DNA of 64,000 nucleotides from Cyathus striatus. Taxonomy: Eukaryota > Basidiomycota > Agaricomycetes > Agaricales > Nidulariaceae. Of this stretch, positions 1-12,469 are shown piece after piece. The position numbers and the translations under genes were made by a program. The stretch is taken from positions 1,488,001-1,552,000 of the forward strand of contig JAOVFP010000003.1 in the NCBI GenBank assembly GCA_025738555.1. The letters are read 5' to 3'. The notes under the pieces were generated by a model. The model searched no databases, was not told the DNA's origin, and saw only the letters and a list, made by a program, of their open reading frames with translations. Every line of letters starts with the position of its first letter. Position 1 is the stretch's first letter.

Positions 1-7
1 GAGTAAG
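1..7. other. Half of a split 8-bp target-site duplication
   Basis: The seven bases GAGTAAG directly precede the CAAGAG terminus of element copy 1. Their reverse complement, CTTACTC, lies at 7240-7246 and is followed by C7247 and then the CAAGAG terminus of copy 2. Read together they give an 8-bp duplication GGAGTAAG whose first base lies outside the window. The two halves belong to different element copies and are in inverted orientation. Confidence 0.7.
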
Positions 8-3000
8 CAAGAGTAGGCAGATCCACCGATCTCGGACCTGTTCCCACGGTGGGTATCCCTCCCCCCCCCCCTCCCACCAAGCCACGCCAAACAATGGGCA
101 AACAAGCTGTTTGGTTACGCATTTTTAAATCTCCGACCGAAGTCACAGCTGGCATCTGAAATCTGAACGTCGAATGATTGAACTGAGCATTTTCTCATCT
201 TGCCTATCTCGTCGCTTATATCGCGCTCAAAGACGCGTCTTTTCGACGCGTCGTATCTTCTCTAATTCAACTGACATGTCAGCCAACACCTGTATCTAGT
301 GTATATAGCGGTAATGTTTTACTGTCTCATACTTCTGTTTCTGTACATACTCCTTCTCTCTGTTCGAGTTCAAGTACTTTTTACAGCTCCTTTTCTCAGT
401 ACAAAGATGTCCTAGAGTCCTTTCTGTTAGGAAATCACAACGGCCTTTCAATTCATAAAGGAGATCCAAAACTCGGAAATTTCGAAGTTCTTTGCACTAG
501 ATGTTATGGATATGTCAAACACGCGTTTAACCGTGGCTCATCTCAAATGGAGCAACATCAAAAAGGCAGTAAATGTTTCACTAAGTTTGGGGGTGAGTTA
601 TTACTATTCCTATTCCACTGTATGTATCTGACTATCATTCTACAGAACGAATATATGACCTGTTCAAATTATTATCACGTTCTGAATCTTACAGTATGAT
701 GATCCCCGCTACGTCTCAGACTCTCCCTCAGTGTCCCGGTTATACGTTCCACTGGAACCTTGGATCGCCATACCGATCATATCCGTTTGTACTGCACGAT
801 ATTTCGAATAAAAACGCGCCGCAGTATGTTATTCTAAAGATCAACACACAAGATTCTATTCTTACCATTCGATCGCATCATTGCCTTGGAGCTTCAAGTG
901 ATAGTAGTGCATGTATCTCATGCAAAGATACTGATAAGGCATTGAAGACAATCTTGGAGCGTGCACGCCACCACTCACGTGGAAAGCAGCGTAGTACACT
1001 TAGCTATGCACAACTCAAACAGAAGCTTGAAGATGTGGAAAAACTATACGAACATCAAAAATTTCTGGTGCGCTTTAGTACGCACTCTCTTTAAAATAAT
1101 ATAGGCTAATTTCTCATAGCATCTCAATGCTGCAAGGTCCATTAAACGACTTCAAGCTCACAAACTTACCTGGACCGAGCTGTTAAACATTGTGGGTACA
1201 CAAGATGTGCCCGCCCTTCATCGAGTTTTTCGAAATGCCAAATCGTTCAAGTGGAGCATTAAGAAGACACTGGAAATGATTCAGGATGCAGTAAACGGCG
1301 AATATCATGCGAAGGGATTTAGTGAACTAGAACTTGACCTCGCAAATGTCATTTATGATCTTGGTGGACAGGCAGCGCTACATGCTCTCCATCACTCACC
1401 TTTTGCCTTTCCTTCGCGCAAAACATTAACAGAATTGCGATCTGAGTATAATCTTCGTGTCAGTACTGGAAAGACAATAGCGGATGACCTTAGACACAAT
1501 ATGGAGGTCGTTTTAAATGGTGAAGATGATGTGAAGCCGGTTGGTGTAACACTCTGTATCGACGAAGTGGCTAGCGATGGAAGACTCAGCTGGATCTCAG
1601 CTACTGATGATATTGTCGGGCTCTGTCATGAGCATATATCTAATATTGAAAGCACGAAAATGGGACCTAGCTTGGATGTTATATATGCAATCTCTCAAGC
1701 CGTTCGTGATGGAAAGGTACATATTGGACAGGAAATTCTAGTTGCAGCACTTGGGCGCAATGACGATAAGGATTATGGTGCGAAGCCTATCCTAATTCTT
1801 CCTACATGTAAGCATGGATCATTTGAAGATGCTGCATTGCTGGTGGAGAAGATTCGTCAAGTTTATAGACTGTTATCTTGCGGTGAAGCTCGTCATGGTG
1901 AGATATGGTCTATTGCATCGGATGGTGATCCGAAACGTCGTCCTGCTTTATACATGCATTGCATGGTTCGTGAACTGTGCCCAGGTGATCCGCTATTTGA
2001 ATACCTTGGTTCTCTGCCTGGTTTTAACCTATGGATGGGCTCAAATTTCGAGGTACAAGATTTTGACTGGAAACATTTGCTTAAGCGTAAGTTCTAAACA
2101 CCCCTTTTAATTAATTCAATATAACTTAATTCAATCGTAGGTTTGGATAAGTTGCTATGTTCCCAAAAAGGTGTTCTTATAAACGATACTCTTATCAATA
2201 AGAGTATGCTTGGTACTTGGCTTGAACGATTGGCAGAGGTTGATTGGTCTGAAGAGTCGCTGTATCATCTTCTAAATGCATCTACTTTGCATAAAGATGC
2301 TATCCAGGCACTTCTAGATCGGAAAGACCCACAAGATGTTCCGAGAGCTATAAAGCTTCTTTCTCTCATTCCTGAACTTCGCACACTTGACCGGGAGGAC
2401 ATGAGTCCTTCGGAGCTACAAACCCATAACACATTTTGTCTACTTGGAGAGATGCTTGAAGCTCTTCTTCAGCCATTTATTAATCCTGACTACACCATCT
2501 CAGAGCAGATTATAAGCCTTGTAAAATTTGCTCATATTCTTTATGCGCTGTTCAAAAAGCACGAGACCGCATTTATGCCTGCACATCTTTACAGTGATTT
2601 TCAGTGCACATTTCGTGCAGCTATTCATCGGGTTGCATGTACAAAGAAGCTTGATCCTGAACGTCGTGTATTACTGTGCTTACTGGGAGATGATATTCTG
2701 GAACGACTATTTGGTTGTGTAAGAATGGCAGGTGGTCACTCTCCCAATGTTGCTGCAGATGAATTTTGCCAACGTGCATCCGCTGCAGTTAGACTTGGTG
2801 ATGCATTCTATAAATATCCTGAGTGGGAGCAAAAGCCACATCGGTTGATGTTAAAGCGTGGTAGAGATGCTGACCACCTTACACCACAGCAATGGAGAGG
2901 AGAACTACGAGCTTTTACTTGCGAAATAATGCAGTGCTGGCAAGAAGGAGTTCAACAAGCCACAAATTCACTCTGGGAATATGGCTATCAAATAGACTTC

Positions 3001-5227
3001 GAAGGTGAATTTCGGAGCTGGAGGACTAGTGGAGTAGACCTTTTGCGTCCATTTGGAGGAAGGTATCCGGGCCTTTCTGCAGAAGTCGATCGCTCACTGG
3101 GTGACTTGTATGACCAGGATTGCGATGATGTGACTGCAATTGAACGTTTAGAGTCCTCAGACTCAGTACAACAGCAGAATTGTGCATTTCGTACATTTGA
3201 TGGTAGGGCTGCTCTGGAGGCTGAGCGTACTTTGGCACCTCTTAATACACATGCAAAGCCATTTATAACTCTCAATAATGGGAAGCTTGTGCACAAGATG
3301 TCAGTGGTAAGGATTGCTATGGATCCTACATCTGATCTCGACCATAACAAAAGCCATGACCGGCTTGTTCGTGTACGAGGTTTTGGAACATCATTGGGAG
3401 ATCATAACAGATCTTTAAATTCCAACTCGAGCTCGCATTTACAACAAGTTCTTCCTCGTCACAAAATGCTGCTACTTGGATCACTCTTTGCAACTGTAAT
3501 TTCAATCAATCAAAATGGAGTGTCGTTAGCCATCATGCAATGCACATCAATAAAAGTTTCATCCCAAATTATCGATTCTGCACCAGTGGATGAAATAAGT
3601 CTCAAAGATTCGTCATACGACATCGGTGGACAAATTCTTGAACTTGTTCCACTCTCTTGTATTACAGATCATATTCCAGCTTCCGATTCTTCTGTCTCTA
3701 GCAAAACATGGATTTGGAATACATTATACATCACGCTGGACAAACTCACAAAATCCCGAAAGTCAACAAACATATCCAGCTCTTCACGCTTGGCCAATCT
3801 TAATTTCTTCATCAATGGACGACTTATATATCCATTTGTCAATGGAGAGGCTAACACAATTACGATGTCAAAGATCTTGGATCACTTTGACACATCAGAG
3901 TTCTCCGAAATTGTGCTACAGAAACTGGAGAAGTTGAATAAAACCTGGGAAATTAAAGAGGAGGATTTATTAAAGGCTCAAAGCGAACTTATACAACGCA
4001 TACAGCATGATGAAGATTCACAAACACGTGCAAAAATTACTGTTACAGGTTCTGTATGTGAGGGGAAGTTTCCATACTCAGATTCATTATACACCGAGTC
4101 TATTAAGCCTCTCGAGAATGGTCCTCACCCATGTAATATTTGCCGACATCAAGTGGCACCTCGAGATCTACAAAATCATATGGGAAAGCATATCCTTCAT
4201 GCTAAGCTTGGTGTTCCAGATAATCCAGCATATATTAATATGGTAAGTACTTTGTTGCTGTAGCTTGTATTTAAATGTACTGACTCATATCTATTCTATA
4301 GGTATCCAATGACTATCCTTGCGGTTTTTGTGGCCAGTCGATGAATAATGGCACACAATGTCAAATTCGCAGCATAAATCAGAATAAGGTTGATTCACTC
4401 TGCAAGCATGCATACCCTCTCATAGTATCTGCAGCTTCACGTGTTTCCAAAAGTAAGCCTTGCACAAATGTCCCAATAATATGCAAGGTAGCCGGATGTG
4501 GAGAGATTCATTGGAAGTATAATATTCTTCAACATCTAAGAGACCGACACCCCAATTGGGAACAGATTCTAGCTGGTGATGAAATGTACCGCTCATCACT
4601 CCAAGTTACCGTTGACGAACAGGAGAAACTGGGAGTCCCAGAACTATATCGCGGTAATCCCATAACATCTAGAGCAAAAGATAGTATGAGGCGATCACAT
4701 CAGTTACCCACCACTCGAGAACTACAAGCAGAATCTCCTCGATGTGCTTGGATAATTCAAAATACTCATGCAGAGAGGTATATAGTACCTCCTTTAACTT
4801 ACACCACCAATACCACAGACTACATTTTACAACACAATATGTCTAATCACCCTGATCCCCTCGAGCCTTCTACTCATCACCAACTTAGTTCCCATAACAT
4901 ATATCCATCTTTTTCTACTACGCACTATGACCCTTTTATTTAATTAAAAAGTGGTAGATATTACATTTCACATATGTACAAATTACAAATTTACAATCAA
5001 GCTTTTAGTTTTTTCCATTGTAGCAGTGCGTACTAAATCAGATGTACTTCTACTTCAATATCCAAGCTCAACAATTGAGCAACGTGCCGAGTCGCCGAAT
5101 GCTTGTCGGTTGCTTGTTGTATCGGGTTGCCGGAAATATGCCGAATGTCTGTGCCAACCGAATAGAGCTAGGTCAGGGATGCTGAGGTCAGATCCAGGTC
5201 CATATTCCAGCGATCTGCCACCTCTTG
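8..5227 (+). mobile_element. P-like DNA transposon, copy 1 (full length)
   Basis: A 5,220-bp element with imperfect terminal inverted repeats. The outer end begins CAAGAGTAGGCAGATC (8-23) and the reverse complement of the inner end begins CAAGAGGTGGCAGATC (5212-5227); GGACCTG recurs further in on both sides. An almost identical copy lies inverted at 7248-12469. The ends fit the CA..TG termini of the P-element group, and the inferred 8-bp duplication fits P, hAT and KDZ elements. The only gene is the transposase on the plus strand, with roughly 180 bp of 5' non-coding sequence and 280 bp after the stop. An 11-C run near the left end (61-71) is conserved in copy 2. A perfect duplication around this copy alone is not seen because its right flank (GCCAGTGC, 5228-5235) does not match. 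Confidence 0.85.
187..4943 (+). CDS. P-like transposase, five exons, apparently intact
   Basis: Exons 187-592, 646-1067, 1120-2086, 2141-4242 and 4302-4943 join in one frame of 1,513 codons. Introns have GTGAGT, GTGCGC, GTAAGT and GTAAGT donors. The start is unresolved: the first frame has no ATG before 547, so a further 5' exon or other start is likely. In order: a BED-like finger (CTRC at 493-504, His 556, Cys 574); a coiled-coil-like segment ending exon 2; an RNase H-like core with LCIDE (Asp 1561), SDGDPKRR (Asp 1921), DWKH (His 2074) and LERLFGCVRMAGGHSPN (Glu 2701); then C2H2-type fingers from 4132 and after 4302 (CNIC..HMGKH, PCGFCG, a CKVAGC finger). The GG-x-N-P-rich block after the Glu resembles P-element/THAP9 transposases (family knowledge); the catalytic Asp/Asp/Glu assignment is inference. 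It would cut and paste the flanking element. Confidence 0.75.
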
Positions 5228-5292
5228 GCCAGTGCATTACCCATCCCACGTGTCCATTTTCCTTCCTCCATCTCCCCGCAACACATGCATCC

Positions 5293-7212
5293 ATGGACAC
5301 CAACGACATATTCACCGACATCGTCTTCTTCCTTTCTCCTACCTACCCGCCTTTACACGCACAGCAACTGCGCCATGTCATGATAGCGCATGGAGCCACT
5401 GAGGCCAGCACGCCCACCAATACATGGTTAACTCATGCGATTTCGGATTCGTGGAGGTTTGAGGGGTGGAGAGATGTGCAGAGGGAAGGGGTTGTCGTTG
5501 TTACAGTGTGTTTCAACTTTTATGTGTTTTGAGGAGGAGAGATATTGACGAGAGAGTAAGATAAATGGGTCGAGAGATCAGCTATACTGTCTAAACCACA
5601 GCCGTATGTCCCCCTCCCTTTTTCTCCCTCCTCATATCTAACCCTACGAAAACAGGCATCAATACTACTCAACCCACCCAACGAAAATATTCTCCGGCGT
5701 AATCGGAACATCCGCCAACCTCCCTTCCTCAGACATCGAAGTGCTCTCCACGGGGCTTAGTGCGCTAGGAGGCCAATGGCGTCCTGCCCTCACATGCGAA
5801 ATCACACACTTGTTCTCTCTCTCCCGGCTGGGGAGAAGTATAGCACTGCGATGCAGATTAGGAGCATTAAAGTTGTTGTACCGCATTGGTTTGACGATTG
5901 CGTACTCTTGGGTGTGCGTGTGCCCGAAGAGGCGTATGAGTGGCCCAACCCGGCTGTGTTGGATAATTCAGGAGTTGCGTTGGTTAGTGTTGAGAGTGCT
6001 GCCTCTGAACGTAAGCTCTTGCTTAAAGGGAAGGAGAAAGAAGGGGGGATGGTGGGTATAGCGGCAAAGTACATGCCCGATTTGCATGCCCCTTCATCTA
6101 CCCTTCCTCCTCCACCTACACCCGAAGAAATGCAGGTAGAAGTGTGGAACAGGAGGAGAATTATGCTTTCCTATACGCTTGAACTTGGCGGATCGAGGCA
6201 CCATGCTATCGAGGCAGGCATATTGCGAGCTGGGGGCGTTATTGTGCGTATTGAAGATGGGGACGAAGTTCCCGGCGGTATGAACGAAGAGAGGAGGGTG
6301 AGGGAGAAGGAGAGGGATCGGAGGGAGGCGAAGTTGTTAGATGGGGAGGGGGAGGAGGGGGTGGATGTGTATGTTACGAGATGGAGAGGTGGGAGGGGGG
6401 ATTCTAAGGTTTGTTTTTCTTCCACCCTTTCTTTCTTTCTTTCGTTAACGCTTGTTAGTGTGTCCACCAGGCTTACGCACTTGGAAAGACAATTGGAATG
6501 TTGGCTTGGTTGTTCCATGTTCAGGCTTCAGGGGTGTTTACCTCCCCCCTCAACCAGCTTTTGCATTATCCCGTGCCGAGGAGGGAGATTCCGGGGTTTA
6601 AGGGACATGTTGAAAGGCTGGCGTGTTCTGTCAGCCTCACTGTGACTCAAACGTAGTGGACAGGATCAAAGTGTAATCTTCGTTGCCAGTGAGTAAGAGT
6701 CGTACAAATAGTAGCTAGAATAGTAACATACCTTCGTTGCTAGTGAGTAAGAGTGGGCAACGAAGAAGAGGGAAAGAGTATTTTATAGGGTGAAAATGGG
6801 TGGGAATAATATGCGGAAGTGATCGACGTGCGAGGGGCTCGTGTTGGTGGTGAGCTTGAGTGAGTGTAATGTAGGAAAGCGAGGTCATGCTTACACATGT
6901 AAGTTCTTTTCCTTTATCTCTTGTGCTTTTTTTCGTTGTTCTTCTATATTCTCGGTCAACATGGCGTGCGTTGAATCTTTTATCATCCCTTGCTCTCTCT
7001 TTCCTCTTTTACATGCGCGCGCTGACACTGTTGTCGTCCCCTGCTCTCTTTAACGTGTGCTTGCTGACACTGATTCGGTTGATTTTGTAGGAAATCACTT
7101 TGACGAATTATATGGGCGAAGCGAGAGAGTATTTGAAGAAGCTTATTACAGCTATGAGGGCTACGTTTACACCTAGTATGACGGGGAAGAATACGGTTTT
7201 GATTGCTGCTTT
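5293..7212 (+). pseudogene. 5' half of an Rtt107/Brc1-like multi-BRCT gene, cut by transposon
   Basis: Predicted exons 5293-5509, 5561-5603, 5656-6408, 6471-6608 and 7091-7212. BRCT 1 shows GVVVVT then KWVERS; BRCT 2 shows KIFSGV, LGGQW, ITHLF and VVPHWFDDC; a later BRCT has the conserved LELGGSRHHAIEAGILRAGG, then AYALGKTIGMLAWLFHVQ and TPSMTGKNTVLIAA. Proteins of this type (Rtt107/Brc1) are scaffolds at damaged replication forks. The gene stops in the intron after 7212, where element copy 2 begins at 7248, so later BRCT domains are missing. A (TC)n run at about 5813-5823 puts ITHLFSLS out of frame with EKYSTAMQ, so this copy is probably dead even without the break. The exon 1/2 junction (donor GTTTCA) is the least certain. 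A decayed second copy is at 52925-57653. Confidence 0.7.
6609..7090 (+). other. Unusually long intron with duplicated motif
   Basis: This 482-bp intron of the BRCT gene is about eight times longer than its neighbours. It holds two near-copies of a 23-bp motif containing CTTCGTTGC and AGTGAGTAAGAGT (6678-6700 and 6732-6754); the second is followed by GGGCAACGAAG, which pairs with the start of the motif. The matching intron of the second gene copy (about 53633-53698) lacks it. A small insertion is the likely cause. Confidence 0.4.
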
Positions 7213-7247
7213 GTACGTTTACCTTCTTCTCTTTGTACCCTTACTCC

Positions 7248-10200
7248 CAAGAGGTGGCAGATCGCTGGAATATGGACCTGGATCTGACCTCAGCATCCCT
7301 GACCTAGCTCTATTCGGTTGGCACAGACATTCGGCATATTTCCGGCAACCCGATACAACAAGCAACCGACAAGCATTCGGCGACTCGGCACGTTGCTCAA
7401 TTGTTGAGCTTGGATATTGAAGTAGAAGTACATCTGATTTAGTACGCACTGCTACAATGGAAAAAACTAAAAGCTTGATTGTAAATTTGTAATTTGTACA
7501 TATGTGAAATGTAATATCTACCACTTTTTAATTAAATAAAAGGGTCATAGTGCGTAGTAGAAAAAGATGGATATATGTTATGGGAACTAAGTTGGTGATG
7601 AGTAGAAGGCTCGAGGGGATCAGGGTGATTAGACATATTGTGTTGTAAAATGTAGTCTGTGGTATTGGTGGTGTAAGTTAAAGGAGGTACTATATACCTC
7701 TCTGCATGAGTATTTTGAATTATCCAAGCACATCGAGGAGATTCTGCTTGTAGTTCTCGAGTGGTGGGTAACTGATGTGATCGCCTCATACTATCTTTTG
7801 CTCTAGATGTTATGGGATTACCGCGATATAGTTCTGGGACTCCCAGTTTCTCCTGTTCGTCAACGGTAACTTGGAGTGATGAGCGGTACATTTCATCACC
7901 AGCTAGAATCTGTTCCCAATTGGGGTGTCGGTCTCTTAGATGTTGAAGAATATTATACTTCCAATGAATCTCTCCACATCCGGCTACCTTGCATATTATT
8001 GGGACATTTGTGCAAGGCTTACTTTTGGAAACACGTGAAGCTGCAGATACTATGAGAGGGTATGCATGCTTGCAGAGTGAATCAACCTTATTCTGATTTA
8101 TGCTGCGAATTTGACATTGTGTGCCATTATTCATCGACTGGCCACAAAAACCGCAAGGATAGTCATTGGATACCTATAGAATAGATATGAGTCAGTACAT
8201 TTAAATACAAGCTACAGCAACAAAGTACTTACCATATTAATATATGCTGGATTATCTGGAACACCAAGCTTAGCATGAAGGATATGCTTTCCCATATGAT
8301 TTTGTAGATCTCGAGGTGCCACTTGATGTCGGCAAATATTACATGGGTGAGGACCATTCTCGAGAGGCTTAATAGACTCGGTGTATAATGAATCTGAGTA
8401 TGGAAACTTCCCCTCACATACAGAACCTGTAACAGTAATTTTTGCACGTGTTTGTGAATCTTCATCATGCTGTATGCGTTGTATAAGTTCGCTTTGAGCC
8501 TTTAATAAATCCTCCTCTTTAATTTCCCAGGTTTTATTCAACTTCTCCAGTTTCTGTAGCACAATTTCGGAGAACTCTGATGTGTCAAAGTGATCCAAGA
8601 TCTTTGACATCGTAATTGTGTTAGCCTCTCCATTGACAAATGGATATATAAGTCGTCCATTGATGAAGAAATTAAGATTGGCCAAGCGTGAAGAGCTGGA
8701 TATGTTTGTTGACTTTCGGGATTTTGTGAGTTTGTCCAGCGTGATGTATAATGTATTCCAAATCCATGTTTTGCTAGAGACAGAAGAATCGGAAGCTGGA
8801 ATATGATCTGTAATACAAGAGAGTGGAACAAGTTCAAGAATTTGTCCACCGATGTCGTATGACGAATCTTTGAGACTTATTTCATCCACTGGTGCAGAAT
8901 CGATAATTTGGGATGAAACTTTTATTGATGTGCATTGCATGATGGCTAACGACACTCCATTTTGATTGATTGAAATTACAGTTGCAAAGAGTGATCCAAG
9001 TAGCAGCATTTTGTGACGAGGAAGAACTTGTTGTAAATGCGAGCTCGAGTTGGAATTTAAAGATCTGTTATGATCTCCCAATGATGTTCCAAAACCTCGT
9101 ACACGAACAAGCCGGTCATGGCTTTTGTTATGGTCGAGATCAGATGTAGGATCCATAGCAATCCTTACCACTGACATCTTGTGCACAAGCTTCCCATTAT
9201 TGAGAGTTATAAATGGCTTTGCATGTGTATTAAGAGGTGCCAAAGTACGCTCAGCCTCCAGAGCAGCCCTACCATCAAATGTACGAAATGCACAATTCTG
9301 CTGTTGTACTGAGTCTGAGGACTCTAAACGTTCAATTGCAGTCACATCATCGCAATCCTGGTCATACAAGTCACCCAGTGAGCGATCGACTTCTGCAGAA
9401 AGGCCCGGATACCTTCCTCCAAATGGACGCAAAAGGTCTACTCCACTAGTCCTCCAGCTCCGAAATTCACCTTCGAAGTCTATTTGATAGCCATATTCCC
9501 AGAGTGAATTTGTGGCTTGTTGAACTCCTTCTTGCCAGCACTGCATTATTTCGCAAGTAAAAGCTCGTAGTTCTCCTCTCCATTGCTGTGGTGTAAGGTG
9601 GTCAGCATCTCTACCACGCTTTAACATCAACCGATGTGGCTTTTGCTCCCACTCAGGATATTTATAGAATGCATCACCAAGTCTAACTGCAGCGGATGCA
9701 CGTTGGCAAAATTCATCTGCAGCAACATTGGGAGAGTGACCACCTGCCATTCTTACACAACCAAATAGTCGTTCCAGAATATCATCTCCCAGTAAGCACA
9801 GTAATACACGACGTTCAGGATCAAGCTTCTTTGTACATGCAACCCGATGAATAGCTGCACGAAATGTGCACTGAAAATCACTGTAAAGATGTGCAGGCAT
9901 AAATGCGGTCTCGTGCTTTTTGAACAGCGCATAAAGAATATGAGCAAATTTTACAAGGCTTATAATCTGCTCTGAGATGGTGTAGTCAGGATTAATAAAT
10001 GGCTGAAGAAGAGCTTCAAGCATCTCTCCAAGTAGACAAAATGTGTTATGGGTTTGTAGCTCCGAAGGACTCATGTCCTCCCGGTCAAGTGTGCGAAGTT
10101 CAGGAATGAGAGAAAGAAGCTTTATAGCTCTCGGAACATCTTGTGGGTCTTTCCGATCTAGAAGTGCCTGGATAGCATCTTTATGCAAAGTAGATGCATT

Positions 10201-12469
10201 TAGAAGATGATACAGCGACTCTTCAGACCAATCAACCTCTGCCAATCGTTCAAGCCAAGTACCAAGCATACTCTTATTGATAAGAGTATCGTTTATAAGA
10301 ACACCTTTTTGGGAACATAGCAACTTATCCAAACCTACGATTGAATTAAGTTATATTGAATTAATTAAAAGGGGTGTTTAGAACTTACGCTTAAGCAAAT
10401 GTTTCCAGTCAAAATCTTGTACCTCGAAATTTGAGCCCATCCATAGGTTAAAACCAGGCAGAGAACCAAGGTATTCAAATAGCGGATCACCTGGGCACAG
10501 TTCACGAACCATGCAATGCATGTATAAAGCAGGACGACGTTTCGGATCACCATCCGATGCAATAGACCATATCTCACCATGACGAGCTTCACCGCAAGAT
10601 AACAGTCTATAAACTTGACGAATCTTCTCCACCAGCAATGCAGCATCTTCAAATGATCCATGCTTACATGTAGGAAGAATTAGGATAGGCTTCGCACCAT
10701 AATCCTTATCGTCATTGCGCCCAAGTGCTGCAACTAGAATTTCCTGTCCAATATGTACCTTTCCATCACGAACGGCTTGAGAGATTGCATATATAACATC
10801 CAAGCTAGGTCCCATTTTCGTGCTTTCAATATTAGATATATGCTCATGACAGAGCCCGACAATATCATCAGTAGCTGAGATCCAGCTGAGTCTTCCATCG
10901 CTAGCCACTTCAAGTCGATACAGAGTGTTACACCAACCGGCTTCACATCATCTTCACCATTTAAAACGACCTCCATATTGTGTCTAAGGTCATCCGCTAT
11001 TGTCTTTCCAGTACTGACACGAAGATTATACTCAGATCGCAATTCTGTTAATGTTTTGCGCGAAGGAAAGGCAAAAGGTGAGTGATGGAGAGCATGTAGC
11101 GCTGCCTGTCCACCAAGATCATAAATGACATTTGCGAGGTCAAGTTCTAGTTCACTAAATCCCTTCGCATGATATTCGCCGTTTACTGCATCCTGAATCA
11201 TTTCCAGTGTCTTCTTAATGCTCCACTTGAACGATTTGGCATTTCGAAAAACTCGATGAAGGGCGGGCACATCTTGTGTACCCACAATGTTTAACAGCTC
11301 GGTCCAGGTAAGTTTGTGAGCTTGAAGTCGTTTAATGGACCTTGCAGCATTGAGATGCTATGAGAAATTAGCCTATATTATTTTAAAGAGAGTGCGTACT
11401 AAAGCGCACCAGAAATTTTTGATGTTCGTATAGTTTTTCCACATCTTCAAGCTTCTGTTTGAGTTGTGCATAGCTAAGTGTACTACGCTGCTTTCCACGT
11501 GAGTGGTGGCGTGCACGCTCCAAGATTGTCTTCAATGCCTTATCAGTATCTTTGCATGAGATACATGCACTACTATCACTTGAAGCTCCAAGGCAATGAT
11601 GCGATCGAATGGTAAGAATAGAATCTTGTGTGTTGATCTTTAGAATAACATACTGCGACGCGTTTTTATTCGAAATATCGTGCAGTACAAACGGATATGA
11701 TCGGTATGGCGATCCAAGGTTCCAGTGGAACGTATAACCGGGACACTGAGGGAGAGTCTGAGACGTAGCGGGGATCATCATACTGTAAGATTCAGAACGT
11801 GATAATAATTTGAACAGGTCATATATTCGTTCTGTAGAATGATAGTCAGATACATACAGTGGAATAGGAATAGTAATAACTCACCCCCAAACTTAGTGAA
11901 ACATTTACTGCCTTTTTGATGTTGCTCCATTTGAGATGAGCCACGGTTAAACGCGTGTTTGACATATCCATAACATCTAGTGCAAAGAACTTCGAAATTT
12001 CCGAGTTTTGGATCTCCTTTATGAATTGAAAGGCCGTTGTGATTTCCTAACAGAAAGGACTCTAGGACATCTTTGTACTGAGAAAAGGAGCTGTAAAAAG
12101 TACTTGAACTCGAACAGAGAGAAGGAGTATGTACAGAAACAGAAGTATGAGACAGTAAAACATTACCGCTATATACACTAGATACAGGTGTTGGCTGACA
12201 TGTCAGTTGAATTAGAGAAGATACGACGCGTCGAAAAGACGCGTCTTTGAGCGCGATATAAGCGACGAGATAGGCAAGATGAGAAAATGCTCAGTTCAAT
12301 CATTCGACGTTCAGATTTCAGATGCCAGCTGTGACTTCGGTCGGAGATTTAAAAATGCGTAACCAAACAGCTTGTTTGCCCATTGTTTGGCGTGGCTTGG
12401 TGGGAGGGGGGGGGGGAGGGATACCCACCATGGGAACAGGTCCGAGATCGGTGGATCTGCCTACTCTTG
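7248..12469 (-). mobile_element. P-like DNA transposon, copy 2 (inverted)
   Basis: The reverse complement of copy 1: coordinates in the two copies sum to 12477 in the outer part and 12475 in the inner part, because this copy carries two extra bases at 10912-10913. Few other differences were noticed (for example Pro to Ser in exon 2, and CACCATGGG for CACGGTGGG near the outer end), so the copies separated recently. The inner end (CCAAGAGGTGG, 7247-7257) interrupts an intron of the BRCT gene; the outer end abuts a hAT-like terminus at 12470-12575. The 8-bp flanks CTTACTCC (7240-7247) and GAGCTAGA (12470-12477) do not match each other. Confidence 0.85.
7532..12290 (-). pseudogene. P-like transposase, frameshifted copy
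   Basis: Mirror of the copy 1 transposase, with exons on the minus strand at about 12290-11885, 11831-11410, 11357-10389, 10334-8233 and 8173-7532. Splice sites and zinc fingers are the same. The extra AA at 10912-10913 (TT on the coding strand) falls exactly at the first conserved Asp: copy 1 reads CIDEV, whereas here the frame runs CIDLKWL. Translation therefore leaves the catalytic frame within exon 3 and stops in the wrong frame. The terminal repeats are intact, so the element could still be moved by a transposase supplied from elsewhere (inference). Confidence 0.8.

Noticed and set aside
5229..5292. Alternative ATG at 5285 for the BRCT gene
   Set aside because: That frame does not give a BRCT domain; the ATG at 5293 leads directly into one.
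8..12469. Whole 12.4 kb as one composite transposon with giant inverted repeats
   Set aside because: Each half has its own pair of CAAGAG termini and the centre is host gene sequence; the split duplication fits two elements plus an inversion better.
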